Positions 1 to 8,565 are shown, counted from the first letter of the stretch. The stretch is 64,000 nt of DNA from UBA966 sp046350355 (GCA_046350355.1 JAXMAN010000001.1:1302001-1366000), one strand, 5' to 3'. A program made the numbers and translations. The notes: generated by a model from the letters alone, not told the origin.

Positions 1-1040
1 CTGCTCACCGTGAGCGCGCGCAGCGCGGGGCCCGCGTCGGGCATCCACCTCGGCGCCTTGAGCGCCGCGAAGACGGTCGCCAGCGTGGCGACCGCGAGGC
101 CGATGCCCAGCGCCATGGAGAGCATCACGCGGCGCCCGCGCACCTGCGCGCGCTGCTGCGGATTCTCGGGAATCCATGGGCTTCCGTTGACGCGCACCTC
201 GTCGCCGTCGATCTGCACCGCGACCGGACGCTGCGGCGGCGGCGCGGCGCCCTCCCGCGCGTCGGGGGCCGAGATGCGGTCGGGCAGGAAGCCCGTCGAG
301 TCCCCCGATTCGCCGGGAAAGACGATCTGCGGCGCGGGCACCGAGGTGTCCAGCAGCGTCGCCGTCAGCGCGGCGACGATCGCGGGCGGGTCGAGCTCCT
401 CGCTGCGCACGTGGATCTCCGCGAGGCCGTGGATGTCGTTGCGGCGTCCCTCGCCGTCGCGGCGGTAGGCGTAGGCGACCAGCGAGACGACCTTCGCGGC
501 GGTCGCGCCCTCGCGCAGCCCCTTCGCCTCGGCGACGGTCGCCTCGAAGCGGCGGAAGTCGCGCATCGGGTAGTGCTTCACCCAGCGGCGGCCCATCGGC
601 GTCGTCACCGCGACCAGGATCCCCGGCGCGACGAGCCAGCGGTGCTCGATCTCGTTCTCGCGCCGCCCCGCGACGGTGTCGGAGGCGCTCCAGCGCTTCA
701 TCGCGAAGTAGAGGACGCCGATCAGGATCGGGATCCCCGCGAGTCCGAGCGCGTTCCTCCAGGAGATCGTCCCCTCCGCCACCGCCATGACCGCCTCGAC
801 GCTCGGGCGCATCAGCGCGATGAAGGGCAGCAGCGAGGCGAGGATGATCATCCATCGCCGCGTGTCCGAGATCGGCTGCAGCGCGTCCGCGGAGGAGCTG
901 CCCGTCAGCAGCCGCGCGCCGCGCGGGATGCGGAAGCCGCACTCGGGGCACGCGGAGTCGTTCTCGAAGGGCGCGAAGTCCGCCGCGGGCACTCCAGGCA
1001 GGCCATCGAGCTGGTAGGCGCAGGCGGTGCAGCACTGCAT
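1..1040 (-). CDS. zinc-ribbon membrane protein, paralog 1 (3' end outside window)
   Basis: Function unknown. Reading the minus strand from the ATG at 1040 gives an open frame to the window edge. It begins MQCCTACAYQLDGLPGV and soon has CPECGFRIPRGA, so two cysteine pairs form a zinc ribbon within the first 40 residues. Two hydrophobic segments follow (around WMIILASLLPFIALM and NALGLAGIPILIGVLYF), then a soluble domain, and near the edge another hydrophobic stretch. The order ribbon, two membrane segments, soluble domain matches the paralogs at 1477-3141 and 3150-4517. It is divergent from the DUF486 gene at 1080. A TAGACT hexamer lies 10 nt before the ATG. Existence is clear; any role in sensing or protein interaction would be a guess. 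Confidence 0.8.
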   Translation of the reverse strand, partial: MQCCTACAYQLDGLPGVPAADFAPFENDSACPECGFRIPRGARLLTGSSSADALQPISDTRRWMIILASLLPFIALMRPSVEAVMAVAEGTISWRNALGLAGIPILIGVLYFAMKRWSASDTVAGRRENEIEHRWLVAPGILVAVTTPMGRRWVKHYPMRDFRRFEATVAEAKGLREGATAAKVVSLVAYAYRRDGEGRRNDIHGLAEIHVRSEELDPPAIVAALTATLLDTSVPAPQIVFPGESGDSTGFLPDRISAPDAREGAAPPPQRPVAVQIDGDEVRVNGSPWIPENPQQRAQVRGRRVMLSMALGIGLAVATLATVFAALKAPRWMPDAGPALRALTVS

Positions 1041-1050
1041 GGCGGCCGCC

Positions 1051-1056
1051 AGTCTA
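1051..1056 (-). promoter_or_regulatory. putative -10 element for the paralog 1 gene
   Basis: TAGACT on the minus strand, 10 nt before the ATG at 1040. No clear -35 box is visible. Confidence 0.45.
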
Positions 1057-1067
1057 CGCCTGCGCCG

Positions 1068-1073
1068 TAGAGT
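1068..1073 (+). promoter_or_regulatory. putative -10 element for the DUF486 gene
   Basis: TAGAGT, 6 nt before the ATG at 1080. The GGAGG in between is too close to the ATG for a normal Shine-Dalgarno site. Confidence 0.5.
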
Positions 1074-1079
1074 GGAGGC

Positions 1080-1454
1080 ATGACGCCTTCGCCGATCGCC
1101 GCCCGCGCGAGCACCGCACTGCTGCTCGTCTTCTCGAACCTCTTCATGACCTACGCCTGGTACGGCCACCTGCGCGACGCGAAGAACGCGCCGCTGTGGA
1201 CGGCGATCCTGGTGAGCTGGGGCGTGGCCTTCTTCGAGTACTGCCTGCAGGTCCCGGCGAACCGCATCGGCTTCCAGCAGGGCGGCCTCTCGCTGCAGCA
1301 GCTCAAGGTCGGGCAGGAGATCATCACGATGGCGGTCTTCGCCGTCTTCGCGGTCTGGTACATGAAGGAGAAGCTGACACTCGACTTCCTGTGGGCGGGG
1401 CTGTGCCTCGTCGCGGCCGCGTTCTTCATGTTCCGCGGAATGAAGGCCGCGTGA
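1080..1454 (+). CDS. DUF486 (COG3169) small membrane protein, DMT-like
   Basis: A 124-residue, almost wholly hydrophobic protein with four likely membrane helices: about residues 8-28, 37-56, 77-96 and 100-120. The blocks FFEYCLQVPANRIG and LSLQQLKVGQEIITMAVF are characteristic of the DUF486 family, a four-helix relative of small drug/metabolite transporters. Members of this family have no established substrate. The gene is divergent from a zinc-ribbon paralog and followed after 22 bp by another, so it splits that paralogous set. The start is supported by both family length and the upstream TAGAGT hexamer. Confidence 0.85.
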   Translation: MTPSPIAARASTALLLVFSNLFMTYAWYGHLRDAKNAPLWTAILVSWGVAFFEYCLQVPANRIGFQQGGLSLQQLKVGQEIITMAVFAVFAVWYMKEKLTLDFLWAGLCLVAAAFFMFRGMKAA

Positions 1455-1463
1455 GCGCGCAAC

Positions 1464-1469
1464 TAGACT
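1464..1469 (+). promoter_or_regulatory. putative -10 element for the paralog 2 gene
   Basis: TAGACT, 7 nt before the GTG at 1477, in the short gap after the DUF486 gene. Confidence 0.5.
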
Positions 1470-1476
1470 GCGCCGC

Positions 1477-3141
1477 GTGGCCGACGTCGACCGCTGCCCG
1501 CGCTGCGCGTACCCGCTGACGGGGCTTCCTGGCGCGCCCGAGCGCGTGGGCGGCGTCTTCCGCACGCGCGTCGGGTGCCCCGAGTGCGCGCTCGAGATCC
1601 CCGCGGGCGCGCACTGCCTCTGCGGCGGCGCCACGGCGGGCATCGTGGAGCCGGGCGCCATCCGCTCGACAGGCGCGATCGCCGTCGCCGCCGCGGTGGC
1701 GATCGGCGGACCGTGGCTCTGCATCATGGGCACGGTGCTCGTGCTGCAGCTCGTGCGCTCGGGGGTGCCGCGCACGGGCTACTCCTTCAGCCAGGTCGCG
1801 GGAACCGCCTTCGGGCTGGCGCCGGTCTTCTTCGGGCTCACCGTCGCGGCCTACTTCCTCTGGCGGCGCTGGCGCCCCATCGAGGGCGCCGAGCACGCGG
1901 GCGCGATCGAGCGGCGCGCGCTCGTCGCGCCGGGCGCGATCTACCTCTGGCAGGGCGAGCCCAGCGGCACGGCGCCGATGCGCTCGCTCGCGGCCGGCGA
2001 CGTCCGCGAGGTGCGCGGCCGCAAGCACATGCCGCTCTTTCCGCGCAAGGGCGCGCCCGCCGTCGCGGGCATCGCCTTCGTGACGCCGCTCTCGTACTGG
2101 GCCTCGAGCCCGGTCCGCGCCGGATGGCGCGCGAACTGGTCGCTGCACCAGAAGGACGGCACCGTCTTCGGGCTCTCGGCGATCTGGCTGCGTCTGCCGG
2201 CGGGCGTCGGCGCGGAGCAGTACGCGCTGGAGCTCGAGCGCGCGCTGCGCACCGCGCCCGCCGCGGAGACGCCGCGCGAGGATGCGGCGCGCGAGGCGGA
2301 CGACCGCGCGCTGGGTGCGCGCGCCGGGGGCGCCGGGGGCGCGGTGGGCGCCGGGGGCGCGGTGGGCGCGGACGGCGCCGCCGCCTCCGAGGCCCCGCGC
2401 GTCGAACGTCTGGCGATTCCGATCACGCGCACCGCGGGCACGCCCGGCGAGCCGCCCATCTGCCCGCGCTGCAGCGCCGCGCTGCCCGCAGATCGCACGA
2501 CGCAGGGCATGTGGTGGGAGCCGCTGCCCGCGCCGGTGCACTGCGGCGGCTGCGCGTTCGAGGCACCCGCTGGAGCGCTCGTGCTGCAGGGCTTCGCGCA
2601 CGCGAACCAGGCGACGCTCTCCCCGCGCGCGGCGCCCTGGATCGGCGGCGCGATCGCGGGGTTCATCATCTCGATGCTGCTGGGCCTGCTGATGGCATCC
2701 GGACGGATCGGCGGGGGAGGGCTGCGCGGCTTCGGCATCGTGCTGATCACGCTGGCCGCGCTCACGTTCTCCGGCGTGCTGACCGCGGCGGTCGCGCGCG
2801 GCCGCCGTCCGATCGCGCGTCCGCGCGCGCGATTCCAGCGCGGCACGCTCACCTGGGTGGTGCAGCCGGGCGCGCTGCGCGTCGTCGTGCGCGGCCGCCG
2901 TGGACGCGAGCAGCGCGTCCCCGCGCGCGGCATCTCGCGCGTCGAGTTTCGCGTGCCGATGATGGCGGAGAACCAGTTGCCCGTCGTCGAGACCGAGTCG
3001 CTCGTCGCCAGCGGCACCGCGAGCGAGCTCGGCCTCATCGGCGAGATCGCGCTCTCCATCCCGCTCCCCGCGGAGGTCACGACCGACCAGGTGGAGCAGG
3101 CGGTGATGCGGACGCTGCGCGCGCCTGTCGCGCCCCTATGA
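1477..3141 (+). CDS. zinc-ribbon membrane protein, paralog 2, internally duplicated
   Basis: 554 residues starting at GTG; no known function. The protein consists of two similar halves. Half one has the ribbon CPRCAYPLTGLPG with GCPECALEIPAGA (residues about 7-45), two membrane helices (about 68-95 and 108-128) and a soluble domain with GAIYLWQGEP. Half two repeats this with CPRCSAALP and HCGGCAFEAPAGALVLQG (about 329-370), two helices (about 388-435) and a domain with LTWVVQPGALRVVVRGR. The halves are joined by a Gly/Ala linker encoded by an 18-bp tandem repeat. Its stop overlaps the promoter-like hexamer of the next paralog. The zinc-binding role is inferred from the cysteine pairs; the duplication is visible in the translation. 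Confidence 0.85.
   Translation: MADVDRCPRCAYPLTGLPGAPERVGGVFRTRVGCPECALEIPAGAHCLCGGATAGIVEPGAIRSTGAIAVAAAVAIGGPWLCIMGTVLVLQLVRSGVPRTGYSFSQVAGTAFGLAPVFFGLTVAAYFLWRRWRPIEGAEHAGAIERRALVAPGAIYLWQGEPSGTAPMRSLAAGDVREVRGRKHMPLFPRKGAPAVAGIAFVTPLSYWASSPVRAGWRANWSLHQKDGTVFGLSAIWLRLPAGVGAEQYALELERALRTAPAAETPREDAAREADDRALGARAGGAGGAVGAGGAVGADGAAASEAPRVERLAIPITRTAGTPGEPPICPRCSAALPADRTTQGMWWEPLPAPVHCGGCAFEAPAGALVLQGFAHANQATLSPRAAPWIGGAIAGFIISMLLGLLMASGRIGGGGLRGFGIVLITLAALTFSGVLTAAVARGRRPIARPRARFQRGTLTWVVQPGALRVVVRGRRGREQRVPARGISRVEFRVPMMAENQLPVVETESLVASGTASELGLIGEIALSIPLPAEVTTDQVEQAVMRTLRAPVAPL
2332..2367 (+). repeat. 18-bp perfect tandem repeat, two copies
   Basis: The unit GCCGGGGGCGCGGTGGGC occurs twice back to back and is continued by degenerate copies on both sides. 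It encodes the Gly/Ala/Val linker between the two halves of paralog 2. Such a unit can expand or contract by slippage without shifting the frame. Confidence 0.9.
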
Positions 3142-3142
3142 T
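3137..3142 (+). promoter_or_regulatory. putative -10 element for the paralog 3 gene
   Basis: TATGAT, 7 nt before the ATG at 3150, overlapping the stop codon of paralog 2. It favours 3150 over the ATG at 3138, which lies inside the hexamer. Confidence 0.5.
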
Positions 3143-3149
3143 CGTCGCC

Positions 3150-4517
3150 ATGTCCGCGCATCCGCGCTGCCCGCGCTGCGCCTATTCGCTCGAGCAACAG
3201 ACGGGGGTTCCCGCCGGGGACGCCGAGCCTTTTCGCATGGATGTCGTCTGCCCGGAGTGCGCGCTGCGCATCCCGGCGGGCGCGATCGTGCTCGAGGGGT
3301 GGTATTCGTCGCGGACCAGCCGCGCATTGCTCCCCAGGTGGGTGTTCGCCACGGGCGTCGTCACCATGGGGCTCCTGCTGCTGGCGGCGCCCCAGATCTC
3401 AGCAGCCCTGAGGAATGGAATCGGGAGCAACGCGCCCGCGTGGCTCTCGGGTTGGATCGTCCCGGTGTTGTTGGGCGCGATCCCGGCAGGGCTGTACATC
3501 GGGGCCCTCCTCCGATACGCGCCGGCGCAGGCGCGGGGCGCGGCGTCGGCCCCGGTTGCGCCGCTTCGGCTCCTGATCGCCCCGGGCGCCGCGTCGCTCT
3601 GGAGGGGCGCCGCATCGAGCGCCGCTGCGCCGCAGGTCATGCGCGCGAACGAGATCGGGGCAATCCAGCTGGATCGGCCAGGGATCCCGCTCATGCTTCC
3701 CGTCCGTGAGGAACGCATCGGCGTCTCGCTCGTCTCTGCGAGCGACCTCCTGCGGCAGCAGCTCCGTCGGCGCGCGTCCTCGCGGCAGGGGACGCCGGAC
3801 GATCCGCGTCCGGGGCTGCTCAAGCTGCGAGTCTGCTTCGTACGGAGACTCTGGATCCCGCATCCGCGTGGCGTGGAGCCGATCGACCTGGTGCGCCGGC
3901 TCGACCGCGCGCTGCGGGAGGCGACGGTACCCGCATGCTGGCAGCCGCTGCCTGCCCCCGCCTGCTGCCCGAAGTCCGCGGTCGAGTTTCCCGCCGGTGC
4001 GATCGTGCTCACCGGCTCGCGCGAGGGAATCGCGGACCGGACCAGCATCTATCAGATCCTCCGATGGGGGTTTGTCCTGGGACTCCCCGTGCTCTCCGTC
4101 ATCGCCGCAGTGCTGATCGATCGACCCTCGGCCCTCGCAAGCACGTGCGTGCTTCCCTTCTACCTCGTCCCCATCTCCCTCCTCGCGACCGGCGCCATCG
4201 TGCGCGTCCTCGAGGCGCGCGACGCCGCGAGACATGACCGCTTCGGTCCCGGAGACGTCACCTGGAGCATCGAACCCGGCATGTTGCGCATCGTGCAACG
4301 GGGAACCTCGGCGCCGCAGCGCACGATCCCCTCGTCCGCCATCGACGACCTGCGCGCGACCGCACGCCTGGATCCCACCGGCCGCTTCCCGCAGGTCCGC
4401 ATCGTCGCCGTCGCCGCGGAGAGCCTCTACGAGACGGACATCATCGTCCCGCTGCCCCTCGGGCTTGACGCCCGCGAGATCGAAGGGCGCCTGCTCGGGC
4501 ACCTGCGCAGCGCGTGA
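3150..4517 (+). CDS. zinc-ribbon membrane protein, paralog 3, second ribbon degenerate
   Basis: 455 residues with the same two-half architecture as paralog 2; function unknown. The first ribbon is intact (CPRCAYSLEQQTGV, then VVCPECALRIPAGA). The second has collapsed: where paralog 2 has two cysteine pairs, this protein reads CWQPLPAPACCPKSAVEF, so the first pair is deleted and the last is broken. Membrane pairs are seen near residues 66-82/96-114 and 292-340, and the C-terminal domain contains VTWSIEPGMLRIVQRG. Its codons are less GC-biased than those of its neighbours, which fits weak selection or a different history. ATG 3138 is an alternative start. Confidence 0.8.
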   Translation: MSAHPRCPRCAYSLEQQTGVPAGDAEPFRMDVVCPECALRIPAGAIVLEGWYSSRTSRALLPRWVFATGVVTMGLLLLAAPQISAALRNGIGSNAPAWLSGWIVPVLLGAIPAGLYIGALLRYAPAQARGAASAPVAPLRLLIAPGAASLWRGAASSAAAPQVMRANEIGAIQLDRPGIPLMLPVREERIGVSLVSASDLLRQQLRRRASSRQGTPDDPRPGLLKLRVCFVRRLWIPHPRGVEPIDLVRRLDRALREATVPACWQPLPAPACCPKSAVEFPAGAIVLTGSREGIADRTSIYQILRWGFVLGLPVLSVIAAVLIDRPSALASTCVLPFYLVPISLLATGAIVRVLEARDAARHDRFGPGDVTWSIEPGMLRIVQRGTSAPQRTIPSSAIDDLRATARLDPTGRFPQVRIVAVAAESLYETDIIVPLPLGLDAREIEGRLLGHLRSA

Positions 4518-4533
4518 CCGCCCGCCCCACGCC

Positions 4534-6606
4534 TCACGCCGCGCGCGCCTGCTGCGCCATGCGCTTGGGCTTCGCGGCGACGCGCGCCTCGTGCTGGCGG
4601 CGCATCTCCTCGGTGGCGGCGAAGTCCTCGCCGAAGCGCACCAGGCGCAGGCTGTTGGCGATGACGAAGAGGTACGCCGCCGCCTGGTAGAAGGGGGTGA
4701 TCCACAGGTCGATCTTGCCCGTCGCGGCCAGCGCGAGGCCGATCAGCGCCAGGAAGAGGCTCGCGGCGATGTTCATCGCGACGATGCCCTTCGCGCGGCG
4801 CGCCAGCTCCAGCAGGAACGGGATGCTGCGCAGGTCGTCGTTCATCAGCGCGACGCCCGCACTGTTGGTGGCGATGTCGCTGCCGGTGAGGCCCATCGCC
4901 ACGCCGACGTCGGCGCTCGCGAGCATCGGGCCGTCGTTGATGCCGTCGCCGACGACCAGCGTGCGGTTGCCCTTGCGGATGAGGTACTTGAGCTCCTCGT
5001 GCTTCTCCTCGGGGAGGCACTCGGCCTCGATGGCATCGACGCCGACGGCCTGGCCGACGCGCTTGGCGACGCTCAGGCGGTCACCGGTGAAGATCACGAC
5101 CTTGCGCACGCCCAGCTCGCGCAGCTCGGTGACCGTCTCCGCGGCGTTGCGGCGCAGGCGGTCCTCCAGGCCCACGGCGCCCAGGTAGCGGTCGCCCAGC
5201 ATCACGTGCACGCCGCTCATGCCCTCGAGCTTCTCCTCGACGGCGCGGACCTGCTCCGCGGCGGCGGGCTGCAGCTCCGAGATCCACATGCCGCGGCCAG
5301 CATGCACCGCGCCCGCGGGGGTCTGCGCCTGCACGCCGCGGCCCGGGATCTCCTTGTAGCCGCTGGTGGCGGCGGGGACGATGCGCGCGCGCTGCGCCGT
5401 CTCCATGATGCTGCGCGCGAGCGGGTGGTTGCTGCTCTGCTCCGCGTCGGCCGCGGCCTGCAGGAGCACCGCGCCCTCCACGCCCTCGGCGGGGACCAGG
5501 CGGCTCACGGCGAACTTGCCCGTGGTCAGCGTGCCGGTCTTGTCCATGACGACCGTGTCGACGGCGCTCGCGGCCTCGAGCGTGCTGGTCTGCTTGACCA
5601 TGATGCCCAGGCGCGCGGCGGCGGCGAAGGCCGCGACCATCGCGGTCGGATACGCGATCAGCAGCGCGCCCGGCGTCGTGACGACGAGCACCGTGATCGC
5701 GCGCACCGCGGCGGCGCCCTGCACCTTCGGGTCCGCGGACTTGCTCGTGAAGAACCAGACCAGGCCCGCGACCATCAGCACGACGGGCACGTAGTAGTTC
5801 GCCAGCTTCTCGATGAGCTCCTGGCGCGGGGTCTTGCTCTTCTCCGCCTCGCGGATGAGGTTCTCCACCTTGCCGATGGTCGTCTCGGAGGCGACCGCGG
5901 TGACGCGGACATCGACCTGGCCGGTGAGGTTGGTCGTGCCGGCGTAGACCTGCGTGCCCGGCTGCGCCTCGACGGGCATCGACTCGCCCGTCAGCGAGGC
6001 CTGGTTGATCGTGGTGGCGCCCGTCTCGACGGTGCCGTCGACGGGCAGGTTCTCGCCGGGACGCACGCGCACGAGCATGCCCACGCGCACCTGCGCGAGC
6101 GGGGCCTGCTGCTCGGTCCCGTCCGCGCCGACGATGCGGGCGACGTCCGGGGTCAGCTCGACCAGCTCGCGGATCGCGCGCTGCGCGCCCCACGCGGTGC
6201 GGCTGAGGACCAGCTCGGCCAGCCAGAGGAAGAAGGCCAGGAAGCCCGCCTGCAGGAAGAAGTTGTTGGCCATCGCGCCCAGGACGGCCAGGCTGGCGAG
6301 GGCGTTGCCGCCGGGGCGGCCGTCGCGCAGCTCGCGCAGCGCGCCGGCGAAGAGGGGGGCGGCGACGACGATCGCGCCGATGGCGGCGGGAATCTGGGTG
6401 ACCTCGTCCTGGAAGCCCAGGAGCGACCGCGCCAGCCACGAGACCAGCAGCAGCATGCCGCCGCTGAGGGCCACCACCAGGCGGCGCTCCAGCTCGCGGC
6501 CGCCCGAGGCGATGCCGTCGCCCATGGGGGCGTTCCCGGTTCCAGAAGCGTGATGCTGATGCGCGGCCGGAGGCATCCCGGCCGGATTCGCGGGCGCAGT
6601 CGTCAT
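4534..6606 (-). CDS. P1B-like P-type ATPase lacking the transmembrane CPC metal motif
   Basis: 690 residues. The catalytic core of a P-type ion pump is complete: TGES actuator loop, phosphorylation site DKTGTLT (D355), SSNHPLARS resembling the HP motif of heavy-metal pumps, TGD and GDGINDGPML. In the membrane helix where metal pumps carry CPC, SPC or TPC, this protein has TTPGALLIAYPTA, with glycine at residue 313. There is no N-terminal HMA domain, only a short His-containing tail (AAHQHHASG). It resembles KdpB/heavy-metal pumps in general layout, but the usual metal-binding cysteine is absent. The transported ion cannot be inferred. It lies 41 bp from gpsA, but an upstream -10-like hexamer suggests its own promoter. 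Confidence 0.9.
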   Translation of the reverse strand: MTTAPANPAGMPPAAHQHHASGTGNAPMGDGIASGGRELERRLVVALSGGMLLLVSWLARSLLGFQDEVTQIPAAIGAIVVAAPLFAGALRELRDGRPGGNALASLAVLGAMANNFFLQAGFLAFFLWLAELVLSRTAWGAQRAIRELVELTPDVARIVGADGTEQQAPLAQVRVGMLVRVRPGENLPVDGTVETGATTINQASLTGESMPVEAQPGTQVYAGTTNLTGQVDVRVTAVASETTIGKVENLIREAEKSKTPRQELIEKLANYYVPVVLMVAGLVWFFTSKSADPKVQGAAAVRAITVLVVTTPGALLIAYPTAMVAAFAAAARLGIMVKQTSTLEAASAVDTVVMDKTGTLTTGKFAVSRLVPAEGVEGAVLLQAAADAEQSSNHPLARSIMETAQRARIVPAATSGYKEIPGRGVQAQTPAGAVHAGRGMWISELQPAAAEQVRAVEEKLEGMSGVHVMLGDRYLGAVGLEDRLRRNAAETVTELRELGVRKVVIFTGDRLSVAKRVGQAVGVDAIEAECLPEEKHEELKYLIRKGNRTLVVGDGINDGPMLASADVGVAMGLTGSDIATNSAGVALMNDDLRSIPFLLELARRAKGIVAMNIAASLFLALIGLALAATGKIDLWITPFYQAAAYLFVIANSLRLVRFGEDFAATEEMRRQHEARVAAKPKRMAQQARAA

Positions 6607-6614
6607 GACGGGGG

Positions 6615-6620
6615 ATGGTA
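6615..6620 (-). promoter_or_regulatory. putative -10 element for the P-type ATPase gene
   Basis: TACCAT on the minus strand, 8 nt before the ATG at 6606. Confidence 0.45.
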
Positions 6621-6647
6621 CGCGCCCCCGGGCGGGTCAGTTCGGCC

Positions 6648-7697
6648 CTAGCCCACCCGCTCGGCCCGCGCTTCCCGGCCCATGAGGTCGCGGATCGCCT
6701 CCTTGGGGTGCTTGCCGTGGAAGAGGATCGACTCCACCGCCCGGACGATGGGCATCTCCACCCCGTGGCGCGTGGCCAGCGCCAGGATCGCGTGCGCCGT
6801 CGCGACGCCCTCCACGACGGAGCTGGTCCGCCGCAGGTACGCGTCGAGCGGCTCGCCCCGGCCGATCGCCTCGCCGCAGGAGCGGTTGCGCCCCTCGGGG
6901 GAGAAGCAGGTGGTGGCCAGGTCGCCGACCCCCGCGATGCCGAAGAAGGTCTCCGGCCGCGCGCCCAGCGCGGTGCCCAGGCGCACGATCTCCGCCAGCC
7001 CGCGCGCCAGCAGCGCGCTCTTGGCGTTCGAGCCCATCTCGAGCCCGTCGATCATCCCCGCCGCCAGCGCGACGACGTTCTTCGCGGCGCCGGCGATCTC
7101 GACGCCGACGATGTCGTCGTTGGTGTAGATGCGCAGCCAGGGCATGCCGAAGGTGCGCTGCACGCGCTGGGCGAGCGCCGCGTCCTCGCTGGCGCTCACC
7201 ATCGTCGCGGGCAGCCTGCGCGCCAGCTCCGCGGCGATCGTCGGCCCGCTCAGCACCGCCAGCGGCGGCGCGGCGCGGCCGGGGGCGACGACCTGCGCCA
7301 GGATCTCGCTCGGGCGAAGCAGCGTCCCCTCCTCGATGCCCTTGGTGACGCTCACCACCGGGACGCCGGGAGCGATCGCGCCCGCCAGCGGCGCCCACGC
7401 GGGGCGCACGAACTGCGTCGGGATGGCGTTGACGACGAGCGTCGCGTCGGCGAGCGCGCGGCGGCCGTCGGCGGTGACCTCGACCGCGGGATCCAGGCGC
7501 AGCCCCTCGAGCCGCGCCGAGGTGCGCGTGCGCGCCAGCGCCTCGACCGCCTCGGGAAAGGGACCCCACAGGCGCACCGGCGTGCCGCGCGCCGCGAGCA
7601 TCGCCGCGATCACCAGGCCCATCTGGCCCTCGCCGACGATGGCCACGCGCTCGGCGTCCGCGGCCGGCCCGCCGTGGTGCTGCGGCTCACTCCTCAT
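6648..7697 (-). CDS. gpsA: glycerol-3-phosphate dehydrogenase [NAD(P)+]
   Basis: 349 residues, the usual length. The enzyme makes sn-glycerol-3-phosphate from dihydroxyacetone phosphate for phospholipid synthesis, in the cytoplasm. Seen: the dinucleotide-binding GEGQMG near residues 22-27, SVTKGIEEGTLLRPSEIL, AVLSGPTIAAELARRLP, the catalytic-lysine segment AGAAKNVVALAAGM, and GIAGVGDLATTCFSPEGRN. The ATG at 7697 overlaps the 3' end of the HPr gene by 11 bp, so the two are probably cotranscribed and translationally coupled. Confidence 0.95.
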   Translation of the reverse strand: MRSEPQHHGGPAADAERVAIVGEGQMGLVIAAMLAARGTPVRLWGPFPEAVEALARTRTSARLEGLRLDPAVEVTADGRRALADATLVVNAIPTQFVRPAWAPLAGAIAPGVPVVSVTKGIEEGTLLRPSEILAQVVAPGRAAPPLAVLSGPTIAAELARRLPATMVSASEDAALAQRVQRTFGMPWLRIYTNDDIVGVEIAGAAKNVVALAAGMIDGLEMGSNAKSALLARGLAEIVRLGTALGARPETFFGIAGVGDLATTCFSPEGRNRSCGEAIGRGEPLDAYLRRTSSVVEGVATAHAILALATRHGVEMPIVRAVESILFHGKHPKEAIRDLMGREARAERVG

Positions 7698-7959
7698 CGA
7701 ATTTGGACTCCACGAGCTTCACGAGCGCGCGCAGCGCGGCGTCGCCGTCGGCGCCGGGCGCGTCGATCTCGATCTCGGTCCCCTGCGTCGCGGCCAGCAG
7801 CAGCATCTGCATGATGCTCTTGCCGTCAACCTCCTCCTCGTTGTCGGCGCGCCGGACCTTCACGTCGCTGCCGAAGGTGCTCGCGAGCTCCACGAACGCC
7901 ATCGCCGGCCGCGCGTGGAGGCCGAGGGCATTGAGGATGACGGTGCGCGCCTTCGGCAC
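7687..7959 (-). CDS. ptsH: phosphocarrier protein HPr
   Basis: 90 residues from a GTG start. HPr carries phosphate from enzyme I to EIIA proteins. The active-site block GLHARPA places the phosphorylatable histidine at residue 15, and DGKSIMQML has the regulatory serine (S48, equivalent to Ser46) recognised by HPr kinase in other bacteria. The gene sits between an EIIA gene and gpsA. No enzyme I or sugar permease gene is in the window, so a regulatory rather than a sugar-uptake role is plausible, but this is inference. Confidence 0.95.
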   Translation of the reverse strand: MPKARTVILNALGLHARPAMAFVELASTFGSDVKVRRADNEEEVDGKSIMQMLLLAATQGTEIEIDAPGADGDAALRALVKLVESKFDEE

Positions 7960-8017
7960 GGTGGTGGGCGGGGTCCGGGGTGTGGGCGCGGCGCGACGGC
8001 GACCGCGCGGGGGAGGC

Positions 8018-8494
8018 TCAGCGCTGCTGGGACGCGGCGTCCGCCTCCTCGAGCAGCCCCCAGACGTCCGCGGGCGTCTTGGACTGGCGGAGGAAGCGGC
8101 GGAACTTGTCCTGCGTGAGCACGCCGAAGATGCACTCCATGGCGTCGATGTGCTCCTCGGGCTTCTCCTCGGGGGAGAGCAGGAGGAAGATCACGTGGAC
8201 GGGCTGGCGGTCGAGCGCCTGGAACTCGATGCCGCCGGTGCTGATGCCGACGGCGGCGAAGACGCGCTGCACCTCGGGGGTCTTCACGTGCGGGGCGGCG
8301 ACGCCGTGGCCGAAGCCGGTCGAGCCCTTCTTCTCGCGCTTGACGACCGCCTTGGCGAGCTCGTCCACGAGCGCGGGCTTGACCGCGCCGGTGGCGGCGA
8401 TCGCCTCGACGAGCTCGCGGATCGCGTCGTCCCGCTTGGTCGACTTGAGTGGGCTGACGATGGCCTTCTCGACGACGATGTCACGCAGCTTCAT
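8018..8494 (-). CDS. PTS EIIA domain protein, fructose/nitrogen (PtsN) type
   Basis: 158 residues, a free-standing EIIA of the fructose/Ntr family. GHGVAAPHVKTP supplies the phosphorylated histidine (H69). FLLLSPEEKPEEHIDAM matches the conserved second half of the fold. Single-domain EIIA proteins beside hpf resemble PtsN of the proteobacterial rpoN cluster, where they act as regulators. A good Shine-Dalgarno (AGGAGAGG) lies a few bases before the ATG, and a strong hairpin and a TACCCT hexamer lie upstream, so this gene appears to have its own leader. Confidence 0.9.
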   Translation of the reverse strand: MKLRDIVVEKAIVSPLKSTKRDDAIRELVEAIAATGAVKPALVDELAKAVVKREKKGSTGFGHGVAAPHVKTPEVQRVFAAVGISTGGIEFQALDRQPVHVIFLLLSPEEKPEEHIDAMECIFGVLTQDKFRRFLRQSKTPADVWGLLEEADAASQQR

Positions 8495-8532
8495 GCGTCC
8501 TCTCCTGGTCGCTCGGGCGTCCGTACAACGAC

Positions 8533-8564
8533 ACGGCCGCCGGAACGGGTGTTCCGACGGCCGT
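8533..8564. other. strong hairpin between hpf and the EIIA gene
   Basis: Two 14-nt arms (8533-8546 and 8551-8564) pair in 13 of 14 positions around a 4-nt loop; one C/A mismatch interrupts the helix. There is no clear U-run on the minus strand, so it is a weak terminator candidate. It may instead structure the 5' end of the EIIA mRNA. Confidence 0.75.
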
Positions 8565-8565
8565 C

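Noticed and set aside
3138..3149. ATG 3138 as start of paralog 3 (ATGA overlap with paralog 2)
   Set aside because: It lies in the TATGAT hexamer 7 nt before ATG 3150, and the ribbon spacing to the N-terminus matches the paralogs better from 3150. It remains possible if the genes are coupled.
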